Shown: positions 37,032 to 45,032 of the stretch, one piece after another
Layout of the letters: every line of letters begins with the position of its first letter
How positions within the stretch are numbered: position 1 is the stretch's first letter
Assembly: GCF_010728155.1 (NCBI RefSeq)
Contig: NZ_AP022605.1
Coordinates: 1-64,000 of the forward strand
Reading direction: 5' to 3'
DNA length: 64,000 nucleotides
DNA from: Mycolicibacterium doricum
GTDB taxonomy: Bacteria; Actinomycetota; Actinomycetes; Mycobacteriales; Mycobacteriaceae
Position numbers and translations under genes: made by a program
Notes under the pieces: model-generated
What the model saw: the letters and a program-made list of their open reading frames with translations, nothing else
The model's database searches: none
What the model was told of the DNA's origin: nothing

Positions 37032-38756
37032 GCAGACCGCGCCGAGGGCCGCCGACCCGACCAGCTTCGTGTACTTGGCCAGTACGCCGGTCGTGTACAC
37101 CGGAGGCAACGGCTCGAATCCGGCCTTGCGTGCCTCGAATTCGTCCTCGTCGACCAGCAGACTCAGTGTGCCGTTGGCGACGTCGAGCCGGATCCGGTCG
37201 CCGTCGCGGACGAATGCGATGGGTCCGCCGTCGACTGCCTCGGGCGCTATGTGCCCGACGCACAGGCCGGTCGTCCCGCCCGAGAACCGGCCGTCGGTCA
37301 TCAGCAGCACGTCCTTGCCGAGCCCGGCGCCCTTGATGGCACCGGTGATGGCGAGCATCTCTCGCATCCCGGGCCCGCCCTTGGGGCCCTCGTAGCGGAT
37401 CACCACGACATCGCCATGGGTGATCGTGCCGTCCTCGAGGGCATCCAAGGCGGCCCGCTCACGCTCGAAAACCCGCGCTGTGCCCTCGAACACGTCGGAG
37501 TCGAAGCCCGCCGACTTCACGACCGCGCCTTCGGGAGCCAGCGATCCGTGCAGGATCGTGATGCCGCCGGTGGGATGGATCGGGTTGTTCATCGCCCGCA
37601 GCACCTTGCCGTCGGGATCCGGCGGCTCGATGTGGGCCAGGTTCTCGGCCATGGTCCTGCCGGTGACGGTCAGGCAGTCGCCGTGCATCAGGCCGGCGTC
37701 GAGAAGCGCCTTCATCACCACGGGGACACCGCCGATCTCGTCGACGTGTTTCATGACGTGACGGCCGAACGGCTTCACATCCGCGAGGTGGGGGACCCGC
37801 TGCCCGACGCGCGTGAAGTCCTCCAGCGACAGCTTGACGTTGGCCTCCCACGCGATGGCCAACAGGTGGAGCACGGCGTTGGTGGACCCGCCGAACGCCA
37901 TGACGACGGCGATCGCGTTCTCGAAGGCCTCTTTGGTGAGGACGTCGCGGGCGGTGATCCCGCGCCGCAGCATCTCAACCACGGCCTCACCGGATTTGCG
38001 CGCGTACTCGTCGCGCCGGTTGTCGATCGCCACCGGAGAGGCGCTGCCCGGCAACGACATGCCGAGCGCCTCCGCTGCCGACGCCATCGTGTTGGCGGTG
38101 TACATACCGCCGCAGGCCCCTTCGCCCGGACAGATGGCGCGCTCGATGATGTCGACGTCCTCGCGTGACATCAGCCCGCGCGCACACGCGCCGACCGCCT
38201 CGAAGGCGTCGATGATGGTGACTTCCTTCTCCGAACCGTCGCTGAGCTTCGCCACGCCCGGCATGATCGAGCCGTTGTACAGGAACACCGAGGCCAGATC
38301 GAGGCGGGCCGCGGCCATCAGCATGCCGGGAATCGACTTGTCGCAGCCGGCCAGCAGCACGGTGCCGTCGAGGCGCTCGGCCTGCACGACGGTCTCGACG
38401 CTGTCGGCGATCACCTCACGGGAGACCAGCGAGAAATGCATGCCCTCGTGACCCATCGAGATGCCGTCGGAGACCGAGATCGTGCCGAACTCCAGCGGGT
38501 AGCCGCCGCCGGCGTGCACGCCGCCCTTCACCGCCTGCGCCAACCGCTGCAGCGACATGTTGCACGGAGTGATCTCGTTCCACGACGAGCCCACACCGAT
38601 CTGCGGCTTGACCCAGTCGTCGTCGCCCATGCCGACGGCCCGCAGCATCCCGCGGGCGGCGGTCTTCTCGAGCCCGTCGGTGACGTCGCGGCTTCTCGGT
38701 TTGATGTCGGGTTCGGGCCGACGGGTAGCTTCGGTATCTGGACTTGCTGAGGGCAT
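37026..38756 (-). CDS. ilvD: Dihydroxy-acid dehydratase
   Basis: 576 residues, enzyme of valine/isoleucine synthesis that dehydrates 2,3-dihydroxy-isovalerate and -methylvalerate using an Fe-S cluster. The cluster cysteines are in [22 protein letters not shown] and [34 protein letters not shown] and [16 protein letters not shown] are further hallmarks. The N-terminal lead and [15 protein letters not shown] match mycobacterial IlvD. Its last codon falls at the edge of the IS insertion: the TAG stop is within the target duplication, so the protein is intact but everything downstream of it on the minus strand is now IS DNA. Confidence 0.97.
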   Translation of the reverse strand: MPSASPDTEATRRPEPDIKPRSRDVTDGLEKTAARGMLRAVGMGDDDWVKPQIGVGSSWNEITPCNMSLQRLAQAVKGGVHAGGGYPLEFGTISVSDGISMGHEGMHFSLVSREVIADSVETVVQAERLDGTVLLAGCDKSIPGMLMAAARLDLASVFLYNGSIMPGVAKLSDGSEKEVTIIDAFEAVGACARGLMSREDVDIIERAICPGEGACGGMYTANTMASAAEALGMSLPGSASPVAIDNRRDEYARKSGEAVVEMLRRGITARDVLTKEAFENAIAVVMAFGGSTNAVLHLLAIAWEANVKLSLEDFTRVGQRVPHLADVKPFGRHVMKHVDEIGGVPVVMKALLDAGLMHGDCLTVTGRTMAENLAHIEPPDPDGKVLRAMNNPIHPTGGITILHGSLAPEGAVVKSAGFDSDVFEGTARVFERERAALDALEDGTITHGDVVVIRYEGPKGGPGMREMLAITGAIKGAGLGKDVLLMTDGRFSGGTTGLCVGHIAPEAVDGGPIAFVRDGDRIRLDVANGTLSLLVDEDEFEARKAGFEPLPPVYTTGVLAKYTKLVGSAALGAVCG

Positions 38757-38803
38757 CTACCGATTATGCCTCCGGCATTTCCCCCGGCCAAACCGTTTCC
38801 CTA

Positions 38804-38818
38804 TACCCCCTCGGGGTA
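38804..38818 (+). promoter_or_regulatory. RicR operator (copper-responsive)
   Basis: TACCCCCTCGGGGTA is a perfect palindrome with 6-bp arms, matching the TACCC-N5-GGGTA pattern of the M. tuberculosis RicR regulon. It lies 18 bp before the DUF305 start in the 80-bp gap between ilvD and DUF305, and ricR is the next gene, so copper-released autoregulation is the expected behaviour. Confidence 0.85.
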
Positions 38819-38836
38819 CCTAGGTAGGGTGGTGAC

Positions 38837-39217
38837 ATGACGTCGCGAAACCTCCGACCGCTCGCCTTGTTAGCCGCGGTCCTCGCCGCGTCCCAGGGCC
38901 CCGAAATGGACCAGCTGACGGAGATGCTGCGCAGCTGGGGAGAGGACCCGGAAGCGGGGATGGACCACAGCGGCCACGGCTTGGCGATGCCCGGCATGGT
39001 CGACGACGCGACCCTGATGCGCCTCGAGTCGCTGCTCGGAGCGGAATTCGACACACTGTGGCTGGAATCGATGATCGCCCACCACCGGGGTGCGGTCGAG
39101 ATGGCCAAGGCCGAGATCGTCAACGGAGACGACGACGCCGCCAAGGCGCTCGCCGGGGCGATCCTCACGGCCCAGGAGGCGGAGATCGCCCAGATGAAAC
39201 AGATGCTGGAGGGTTGA
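38837..39217 (+). CDS. DUF305 protein, shortened (copper-associated)
   Basis: 126 residues. The start MTSRNLRPLALLAAVLAAS looks like a signal peptide and is followed almost at once by QGPEMDQLTEMLRSWGED, which in ordinary DUF305 proteins comes after the first HH-x2-A-x2-M ferritin-like helix. Only the second copy is present here: ESMIAHHRGAVEMAKAEI. The protein is thus about 60-70 residues shorter than usual, as if an in-frame segment had been deleted. Met/His content (MDHSGHGLAMPGM) suits copper binding. It lies directly behind the RicR operator and 2 bp before ricR. Confidence 0.85.
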   Translation: MTSRNLRPLALLAAVLAASQGPEMDQLTEMLRSWGEDPEAGMDHSGHGLAMPGMVDDATLMRLESLLGAEFDTLWLESMIAHHRGAVEMAKAEIVNGDDDAAKALAGAILTAQEAEIAQMKQMLEG

Positions 39218-39219
39218 CG

Positions 39220-39531
39220 GTGTCCACAGATGTCCCTGAAGACGTTGCCGTGCATGGTTATACGCCACAGAAGGACAACTACGCCAAACGGCTGCGCCGC
39301 ATTGAGGGGCAGGTCCGCGGCATCGCCAAGATGATCGAGGACGACAAGTACTGCATCGACATCCTGACGCAGATCAGCGCCGTCAACAGTGCGTTGCAGT
39401 CCGTCGCACTCGGCCTGCTCGACGAGCACCTCGGCCACTGCGTCAGCCAGGCCGTCGCCGAGGGCGGTGAGCAGGCCGAGGCCAAACTCGCCGAGGCGAC
39501 CGCGGCGATCGCGCGGCTGGTGCGGTCCTGA
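39220..39531 (+). CDS. ricR: Copper-sensing repressor RicR (CsoR family)
   Basis: 103 residues from GTG 39220, two bases after the DUF305 stop. All-helical CsoR fold with the start AKRLRRIEGQVRGIAKMIED. The Cu(I) ligands are Cys45 (DKYCIDIL), His70 and Cys74 (DEHLGHC), the C-H-C set of copper sensors. In M. tuberculosis RicR (Rv0190, next to ilvD as here) represses lpqS, mymT and other copper-response genes until Cu(I) binds. Operon with the shortened DUF305 gene implies joint autoregulation. Confidence 0.92.
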   Translation: MSTDVPEDVAVHGYTPQKDNYAKRLRRIEGQVRGIAKMIEDDKYCIDILTQISAVNSALQSVALGLLDEHLGHCVSQAVAEGGEQAEAKLAEATAAIARLVRS

Positions 39532-39886
39532 CACACTGCTGAGGTGACCGATGTCGGCGTGTTCACGGCGCCGGTGGCGATGCGTTGCCCTACCGATTCC
39601 CGCCCTGGTCGCCGAGACCGGCCAGTCAGCCGGACAGCGGCAGCGGCCCGCTTGCGGGCCAACGCATCCATACCTCGCTGGATGCTGTCCTGGGCCTCAC
39701 GGTGGCTCTGCTCGACGTGCGGTTGTGGAGACCAGGTGTGCGACGAAGCTCCGGCGAACGCGAAGCCCGCAGCGACGGTGCGGGGGCGCTCGAGTGTGCG
39801 CGGTTCGGAGTCCGCACGCCGAGCGCGGGTGGCCGTCCGGCGTCTTGTGCCACACTGGACCTTGACCCTGTGACTGGAGGTATCGC

Positions 39887-40867
39887 ATGCCGCAGCGGAC
39901 CGTGCTGAAGCTGACCACCGCGATCTTCGCGGCCGGACTGTTGGGAGGCGTGGTGCTGAGCGCCCCGTCGGCGCTGGCACAACCGGCGCCGCCACCGCCG
40001 GGTCCGGTCGACCCGTTCTCCCCGCCACCCCCGCCGGCGAACCCGTTCTCCTTTCCGGCCTCGGCAGCGCAGGATTCGTCGTCCTCCACCGTGCAGCCGC
40101 TGCCCATCCCCGAAGGCACCCCGGCCGGACAGAACCCGACCCCGTACGTCGGGCAGCCGGTGTTCGCCCCGCCGACGTTCAACCCGGTCGACGGGTCGAT
40201 CGCCGGAGCCGCCAAGCCGATCTACATCAACTTCCAGCGTCCGATTGCCAACCGGCAGCTGGCCGAGGACGCGATCCACATCTCGTCGAATCCGCCGGTG
40301 CCGGGCCGCTTCTACTGGACCAGCGATACCCAGGTGCGGTGGCGTCCGCAGGACTTCTGGCCGGCGGGCACGGTGGTGAACATCGACGCCTCGGGCACCA
40401 AGTCGAGCTTCACCGTTCCCGAGCAGCTCGTCGCCACGGTGGACAACGCCACCAAGCAGATGGAGATCATGCGCGACGGCGAGCTGGTCAAGACCTTTCC
40501 CATCTCGATGGGCAAGAAGGGCTTCGAGACCAAGAACGGCACGTACTACGTGCTGGAGAAGTTCCCCGACATCGTGATGGACTCCTCCACGTACGGTGTG
40601 CCGGTCGACGACCCGTCCGGCGAAGGCTACAAACTCAAGGTGCAGGACGCCGTGCGCATCGACAACAGCGGGATCTTCGTGCACAGCGCGCCGTGGTCGG
40701 TGGGCGCCCAGGGCAGCAGCAACGTCAGCCACGGGTGCATCAACCTCGCCCCAGAGGACGCGCAGTGGTTCTTCGACAACTTCGGCAGCGGCGATCCGGT
40801 CGTGATCAAGAACTCGACCGGCCTCTACACCCAGCCCGACGGTGCGTCGGACTGGCAGATGTTCTGA
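39887..40867 (+). CDS. L,D-transpeptidase (Rv0192/LdtMt4-like)
   Basis: 326 residues, GGAGG before the ATG. Signal peptide ([22 protein letters not shown]) then a Pro-rich stretch, one Ig-like domain ([24 protein letters not shown]) and a YkuD catalytic domain ([20 protein letters not shown]). The active site is SHGCINL, with His282 and Cys284. It should form 3-3 cross-links between peptidoglycan stems in the periplasm. The preceding 39532-39886 interval (355 bp) contains no gene I can support. Confidence 0.94.
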   Translation: MPQRTVLKLTTAIFAAGLLGGVVLSAPSALAQPAPPPPGPVDPFSPPPPPANPFSFPASAAQDSSSSTVQPLPIPEGTPAGQNPTPYVGQPVFAPPTFNPVDGSIAGAAKPIYINFQRPIANRQLAEDAIHISSNPPVPGRFYWTSDTQVRWRPQDFWPAGTVVNIDASGTKSSFTVPEQLVATVDNATKQMEIMRDGELVKTFPISMGKKGFETKNGTYYVLEKFPDIVMDSSTYGVPVDDPSGEGYKLKVQDAVRIDNSGIFVHSAPWSVGAQGSSNVSHGCINLAPEDAQWFFDNFGSGDPVVIKNSTGLYTQPDGASDWQMF

Positions 40868-40967
40868 GATCCGACTCCCGTTCGGCGCCGCCCGCCCGCC
40901 AGCCCGTGTCAGGATGAGCTCGGCCGGCCGTCACACCGGCGGCCGGTGAGCTGCCGAGGGTTAGCCG

Positions 40968-41918
40968 ATGCCGGGTGCCGACAAGGCGACAGCACGCGCG
41001 GTCACCGTGATGGTGCTGGTGCTGCTCGCCGGTGTGGCACTGCGTGGGCATCTCCCCGGGGCGGAACGCGACGCTGACGAACCCACCGAGGGCGGTCCCG
41101 GACCGCTGATCGCCGTCCTGATCATGCTGGGTATGGCGACGGCGGTCGTCGCGGTCTCGGTGATCAGCAAGGCACGCCAGCCGGTCGGCCGTCCGAGCGC
41201 TGCAGGGGATCTGGCCCGACGCCGCGCCGGCGAGGGCGGGCAGTTCACGCGGCGGATGGCGCTCGTGCTGGTCGGCGCCCTGCTGCTGTGGCTGCTGGTG
41301 GTGCTGACGTTGATGCGGATCAGCGGCTGGCTGGACGTGGCCGTCGACCAACCGGCCGCACCGGAACCGGACTCGGATCCGGGCTTTTCGGCCGGAGCCG
41401 ACGCCGAGCAGCCGCCGCCTGCCGAGCCGGCGGGCCCCACCGCCGTGCTGGGCTACTTCGCCGCTGCAGCAGGGCTGTTCGTGGTGCTGTCGGTGGTCGG
41501 AGCGATGGCGGGCCGCAGGGCGCGGCGCCGTCCTGCGGCGGCCGTCACCACCGCGGTCGACGACAACGGTGCGGCGCCGGTGAGCAGGGCCGAGTCGTTG
41601 GCGCGGGCGGCCGAACGCGGGCTGATCGAGATTGGCGATCTCAGTCGAGAACCACGAGAGGCGATCATCGCCTGCTACGCAGCGATGGAGCGCGAACTCG
41701 GCAAGTCGCCCGGCGCCATGCCCCAGGACTCCGACACCCCGACGGAGGTGTTGGCCCGCGCCGTCGACCGGCGCCTGCTGCACGGCGAGAGCGCGGCCGA
41801 ACTCGTCGACCTCTTCGAGGAAGCCCGGTTCAGCACCCACGTGATGGGGGAGGACCACCGCGATGCCGCGGTCCGGGTGTTGCGTCTGGTGCTGCGCGAA
41901 CTGCAGGACGCGGCGTGA
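40968..41918 (+). CDS. DUF4129 membrane protein
   Basis: 316 residues. Membrane segments around residues 12-26, 46-66, 97-116 and 157-180; the acidic spacer between the third and fourth (PAAPEPDSDPGFSAGADAEQ) would be outside. The soluble C-terminal domain AAERGLIEIGDLSREPREAIIACYAAMERELGK is DUF4129. Such proteins occur with MoxR ATPases and DUF58 proteins, as here. First gene of a five-gene cluster; it overlaps the next gene by GTGA. Confidence 0.85.
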   Translation: MPGADKATARAVTVMVLVLLAGVALRGHLPGAERDADEPTEGGPGPLIAVLIMLGMATAVVAVSVISKARQPVGRPSAAGDLARRRAGEGGQFTRRMALVLVGALLLWLLVVLTLMRISGWLDVAVDQPAAPEPDSDPGFSAGADAEQPPPAEPAGPTAVLGYFAAAAGLFVVLSVVGAMAGRRARRRPAAAVTTAVDDNGAAPVSRAESLARAAERGLIEIGDLSREPREAIIACYAAMERELGKSPGAMPQDSDTPTEVLARAVDRRLLHGESAAELVDLFEEARFSTHVMGEDHRDAAVRVLRLVLRELQDAA

Positions 41919-42400
41919 CCCGCGCCGTCGCCGCCGCGCTGGTCCTGCTCGTCGCCGTGGAGATCTATTCCGTCGCCCGGCTCGACCGCGACGACGTGCT
42001 GACCGTCTCCGGCGTCGTGCTGGCCGGTGCGCTGATCGCCGCGCGATTCGCACTGGCGGGGGAGCGCGCGCCGGTCCCGCCCGCCAGCGAGTCCGACGAA
42101 CGAGCCGCGGCACTGCGCCGGTGGGTGGACCGGACCGAGACCATGGTCAGCTGGTCGGAGGCCAGCCGCGCGGACTGGGACCGACGGCTGCGCCCGATGC
42201 TGGCACGCCAGTTCGAACTGGCAACCGGTCAACGCAAAGCGCGGGACCCCGGGGCGTTTCACGCGACGGGTCAGCTGCTGTTCGGGGCCCAGCTGTGGCA
42301 GTGGGTGGATCCGGAGAACGTGTCCCGCACCGGGGTGCACGAACCCGGGCCCGGCCGCGAGACGCTCGACGAGATCTTGCGACGGCTGCAACGGGTGTGA
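41915..42400 (+). CDS. Hypothetical membrane protein of the MoxR/DUF58 cluster
   Basis: 161 residues from GTG 41915, overlapping the DUF4129 stop. Two hydrophobic segments at the N-terminus (AVAAALVLLVAVEIYSVA and TVSGVVLAGALIAARFAL), then a charged helical domain (ERAAALRRWVDRTETMVSWSEASRADWDRRLRPML) with a conserved-looking LLFGAQLWQWVDPEN. I do not recognise a named family. Position between DUF4129 and MoxR suggests a subunit of the same membrane complex. Confidence 0.75.
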   Translation: MTRAVAAALVLLVAVEIYSVARLDRDDVLTVSGVVLAGALIAARFALAGERAPVPPASESDERAAALRRWVDRTETMVSWSEASRADWDRRLRPMLARQFELATGQRKARDPGAFHATGQLLFGAQLWQWVDPENVSRTGVHEPGPGRETLDEILRRLQRV

Positions 42401-42409
42401 CGGAGGATC

Positions 42410-43375
42410 ATGAACATGCCGGTGGCGACGACCACGGCCCACTGCGAATCGGTCCTCGACTCGATCGGCTCAGTGGTCGTCGGTAAGCGCCGCGCGCTCG
42501 CGCTGATCCTGACCGCCGTGCTGGCCCGCGGCCACATCCTCATCGAGGACCTGCCGGGGCTGGGTAAGACCCTGATCGCCAGGTCCTTCGCCGCCGCACT
42601 CGGCCTGCAGTTCACCCGGGTGCAGTTCACCCCCGACCTGCTGCCCGCCGATCTGCTCGGCTCGACCATCTACGACATGCATTCGGGACGTTTCGAGTTC
42701 CGCAAGGGTCCGGTCTTCACCAACCTACTGCTCGCCGACGAGATCAACCGCACACCGCCGAAGACCCAGGCCGCCCTGCTGGAGGCGATGGCCGAACGGC
42801 AGGTCAGTATCGACGGCATCACCCATCCGCTGCCCGCACCGTTCCTGGTGCTGGCCACCGACAATCCGATCGAATACGAGGGGACCTACCCGCTTCCGGA
42901 GGCGCAACTGGACCGCTTCGCCGTCCGCCTCGAACTGCGCTACCTGTCCGGACCCGACGAGGTGACGATGTTGCGGCGCCGGCTGGACCGCGGTTCGGCT
43001 GAGCCGACGGTGCAGCGCGTGGTCGACGGTGACGAGTTGCTGGCCATGCAGGAGTCGGTGGAACAGGTGACGGTTCACCAGGACGTCCTCCAGTACGTGG
43101 TGTCGCTGGCGACGGCGTCGCGGCAGCACCCACAGATCGCGGTCGGGGTGAGTCCGCGCGCCGAACTCGACCTCGTCCAGCTCGCCCGCGCCCGCGCCTT
43201 GCTGGCCGGACGCGATTTCGTGATCCCCGAGGACGTCAAGTCGCTGGCCGTCCCGGCACTGGCACACCGGATCAGCCTGCGCCCGGAGATGTGGGTCCGG
43301 CGGGTGCAGGGCGCCGACGTGATCGACGAACTCCTGCGCCGCCTGCCGGTGCCGCGCACCGGGAACACCCCGTGA
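42410..43375 (+). CDS. MoxR-type AAA+ ATPase
   Basis: 321 residues, GGAGG before the ATG. Walker A EDLPGLGKTLIAR, Walker B NLLLADEINRTPPKTQ, sensor 1 LATDNPIEYEGTYPLPEAQLDRF (also the MoxR signature), and a C-terminal lid. MoxR ATPases act as chaperones for assembly of a partner complex, usually with DUF58/VWA proteins; the DUF58 gene follows with a 4-bp overlap. Cytoplasmic, membrane-associated. Confidence 0.95.
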   Translation: MNMPVATTTAHCESVLDSIGSVVVGKRRALALILTAVLARGHILIEDLPGLGKTLIARSFAAALGLQFTRVQFTPDLLPADLLGSTIYDMHSGRFEFRKGPVFTNLLLADEINRTPPKTQAALLEAMAERQVSIDGITHPLPAPFLVLATDNPIEYEGTYPLPEAQLDRFAVRLELRYLSGPDEVTMLRRRLDRGSAEPTVQRVVDGDELLAMQESVEQVTVHQDVLQYVVSLATASRQHPQIAVGVSPRAELDLVQLARARALLAGRDFVIPEDVKSLAVPALAHRISLRPEMWVRRVQGADVIDELLRRLPVPRTGNTP

Positions 43376-44601
43376 GCGGCGAGGTGCAATTGCGCTGGCG
43401 TGCATCGTCGTTGACGCGGGCGCTGGCGACGTGCGCGGCGGTCGGACTGGCGTCGGCGCTGTTCACCATGCGGTGGGAGCTGGTGGCGTTCGCCGCCCCG
43501 CTGCTCGGCGTGCTGTGTTCGGTCGGCTGGCAACCCCGTCCGCCGGGCGTCCGGGTGGGCAGCAGTTCACCGCTGCAGCGGTGCTTCGAGTCCGAACCGT
43601 CCACCGTGCAGATCTGGGCTGTGGCCGACGACGGCAGCGACGTCACGCTGACACCGTCCACCCTCGACGGGGCGGACCTCGCCACCACGGCGGACGGCAC
43701 CGGTTTGACGGTGGCGCTGACGGCTGCGCGGTGGGGCCGCTATCCGGTGCGCGCACATGTGCGCGTGACCGGCCGGGGCGGACTGCTCGAGGGAAGGGGA
43801 TCCCTCGACGCCGCGCACGTGTGCGTGTTCCCGCTCGCCCCACCGCACTCGGTCACCGTCCCGCGCACCGACCTGCTCGACCGGCTGGGCACCCACCTCA
43901 CCCGCCACCTCGGTCCCGGGGTCGAATACGCCGACATCCGCGGATACGTGCCCGGAGACCAGTTGCGCACGGTGAACTGGCCGGTCAGCGCCCGGCGCCG
44001 CAGCCTGCACGTCACGCAGCGGTTGACCGACCGGTCCGCCGACGTCGTGGTCCTCGCCGACACCTACGCGCAGCCGCCCGGACCGGCCACCGCGGCGACC
44101 GAGCGGATCGCCCGCGGTGCGGTTCAGGTGGTGCAGAGCGCGCTGCGCTACGGCGACCGCGCCGGACTGGTCACCCTCGGCAGTCGGCGGACCCGATGGC
44201 TGGCCGCCGACATCGGCCAGCGGCAGTTCTACCGCATCCTCGACGTCCTGCTGGTGGCCGGGGACACCGCGGTCACCGCAGGCACTCTCGCGCCGCAGGC
44301 GGCGGTCCCGCCGGGGGCGATCGTCGTGGCGTTCTCCACGATGCTGGAGACCGAGTTCGCGCTCGCACTGATCGACCTCCGCAAAAGAGGGCACACCGTG
44401 ATCGCCGTCGACGTCCTCGACGGCAGTCCCCTCGACGGCGAGCACGATCCGCTGATCGACCGGATGTGGGCGTTGCAGCGCTCGTTCATGTACCGCGACA
44501 TGGGGACGATTCGCGTGGACGTGGTGTCGTGGCCCGCCGATGCCACGCTGGACCAGGTGATGGCGCTGACCCGCACCCGATCCTCCAGGGCGCGACGGTG
44601 A
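43372..44601 (+). CDS. DUF58 protein (MoxR partner)
   Basis: 409 residues from GTG 43372, overlapping the MoxR stop. Two transmembrane helices at residues ~12-50, then a beta domain and the DUF58 signature YADIRGYVPGDQLRTVNWPVSARRRSLHV near residue 190, leading into a VWA-like fold (DVVVLADTYAQ, GAIVVAFSTMLE). It is probably the membrane-bound client or effector of the MoxR ATPase. The last codons overlap the following small membrane-protein gene by 4 bp. Confidence 0.9.
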   Translation: MSGEVQLRWRASSLTRALATCAAVGLASALFTMRWELVAFAAPLLGVLCSVGWQPRPPGVRVGSSSPLQRCFESEPSTVQIWAVADDGSDVTLTPSTLDGADLATTADGTGLTVALTAARWGRYPVRAHVRVTGRGGLLEGRGSLDAAHVCVFPLAPPHSVTVPRTDLLDRLGTHLTRHLGPGVEYADIRGYVPGDQLRTVNWPVSARRRSLHVTQRLTDRSADVVVLADTYAQPPGPATAATERIARGAVQVVQSALRYGDRAGLVTLGSRRTRWLAADIGQRQFYRILDVLLVAGDTAVTAGTLAPQAAVPPGAIVVAFSTMLETEFALALIDLRKRGHTVIAVDVLDGSPLDGEHDPLIDRMWALQRSFMYRDMGTIRVDVVSWPADATLDQVMALTRTRSSRARR

Positions 44602-45032
44602 AGACGTTTTCGCCCCTGGTGTTCGGGGTGGTGCCCCTGGTGTTCGGGGTGGTGATGGTGGGGGCGGTGGCCTATCGCGCCGACGGACCCGCGATCGTGG
44701 CCGCGGCGGCGGCGCTGGTGGCGGTGGCGGTGTCGGTGCGGTGGCCGACCGCGGCGGTCATCGCTGTGCTGCTCACGGTCGCGGCCGTCGTGCTCGCCCG
44801 CAGTGCGCCGATGCCGACCGCGCTGGCAGGTTTGGCCGCGGCCGCCTATCTCGTGCTGCGGCACAACGACGGCCGCGCCACCCCGCCGACCATGGTCGCG
44901 GCGGTCGCGTTCGCCATCACCGCGACGGCGGTGGTTGCGCTGCCGACCGACATCCCGTGGTTGCCGCTGGCGGCGCCGGTCGCGCTGCTGGCCGGCTACG
45001 TGCTGACGTTGCGGCCGTTTCGCAATCGCTAG
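44598..45032 (+). CDS. Small multi-spanning membrane protein of the MoxR/DUF58 cluster
   Basis: 144 residues, GTG start overlapping the DUF58 stop. Almost entirely hydrophobic, with about five or six predicted helices. Near the N-terminus the segment PLVFGVV occurs twice because of a perfect 21-bp tandem duplication (44613-44654), which lengthens the first helix by seven residues. It ends at a TAG that overlaps the zmp1 stop on the other strand (CTAG). No family recognised. Confidence 0.75.
   Translation: MKTFSPLVFGVVPLVFGVVMVGAVAYRADGPAIVAAAAALVAVAVSVRWPTAAVIAVLLTVAAVVLARSAPMPTALAGLAAAAYLVLRHNDGRATPPTMVAAVAFAITATAVVALPTDIPWLPLAAPVALLAGYVLTLRPFRNR
44613..44654 (+). repeat. Perfect 21-bp in-frame tandem duplication
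   Basis: Unit of 21 bp at 44613-44633 and 44634-44654, inside the first membrane helix of the small membrane protein; adds PLVFGVV. Confidence 0.9.

Noticed and set aside
39544..39873. 109-codon plus-strand frame with a Cys-rich stretch (CSTCGCGDQVC) after ricR, considered as a metallothionein
   Set aside because: The Cys cluster is short and placed in a long Arg/Ala-rich frame with no RicR site or ribosome site; other frames are equally open.
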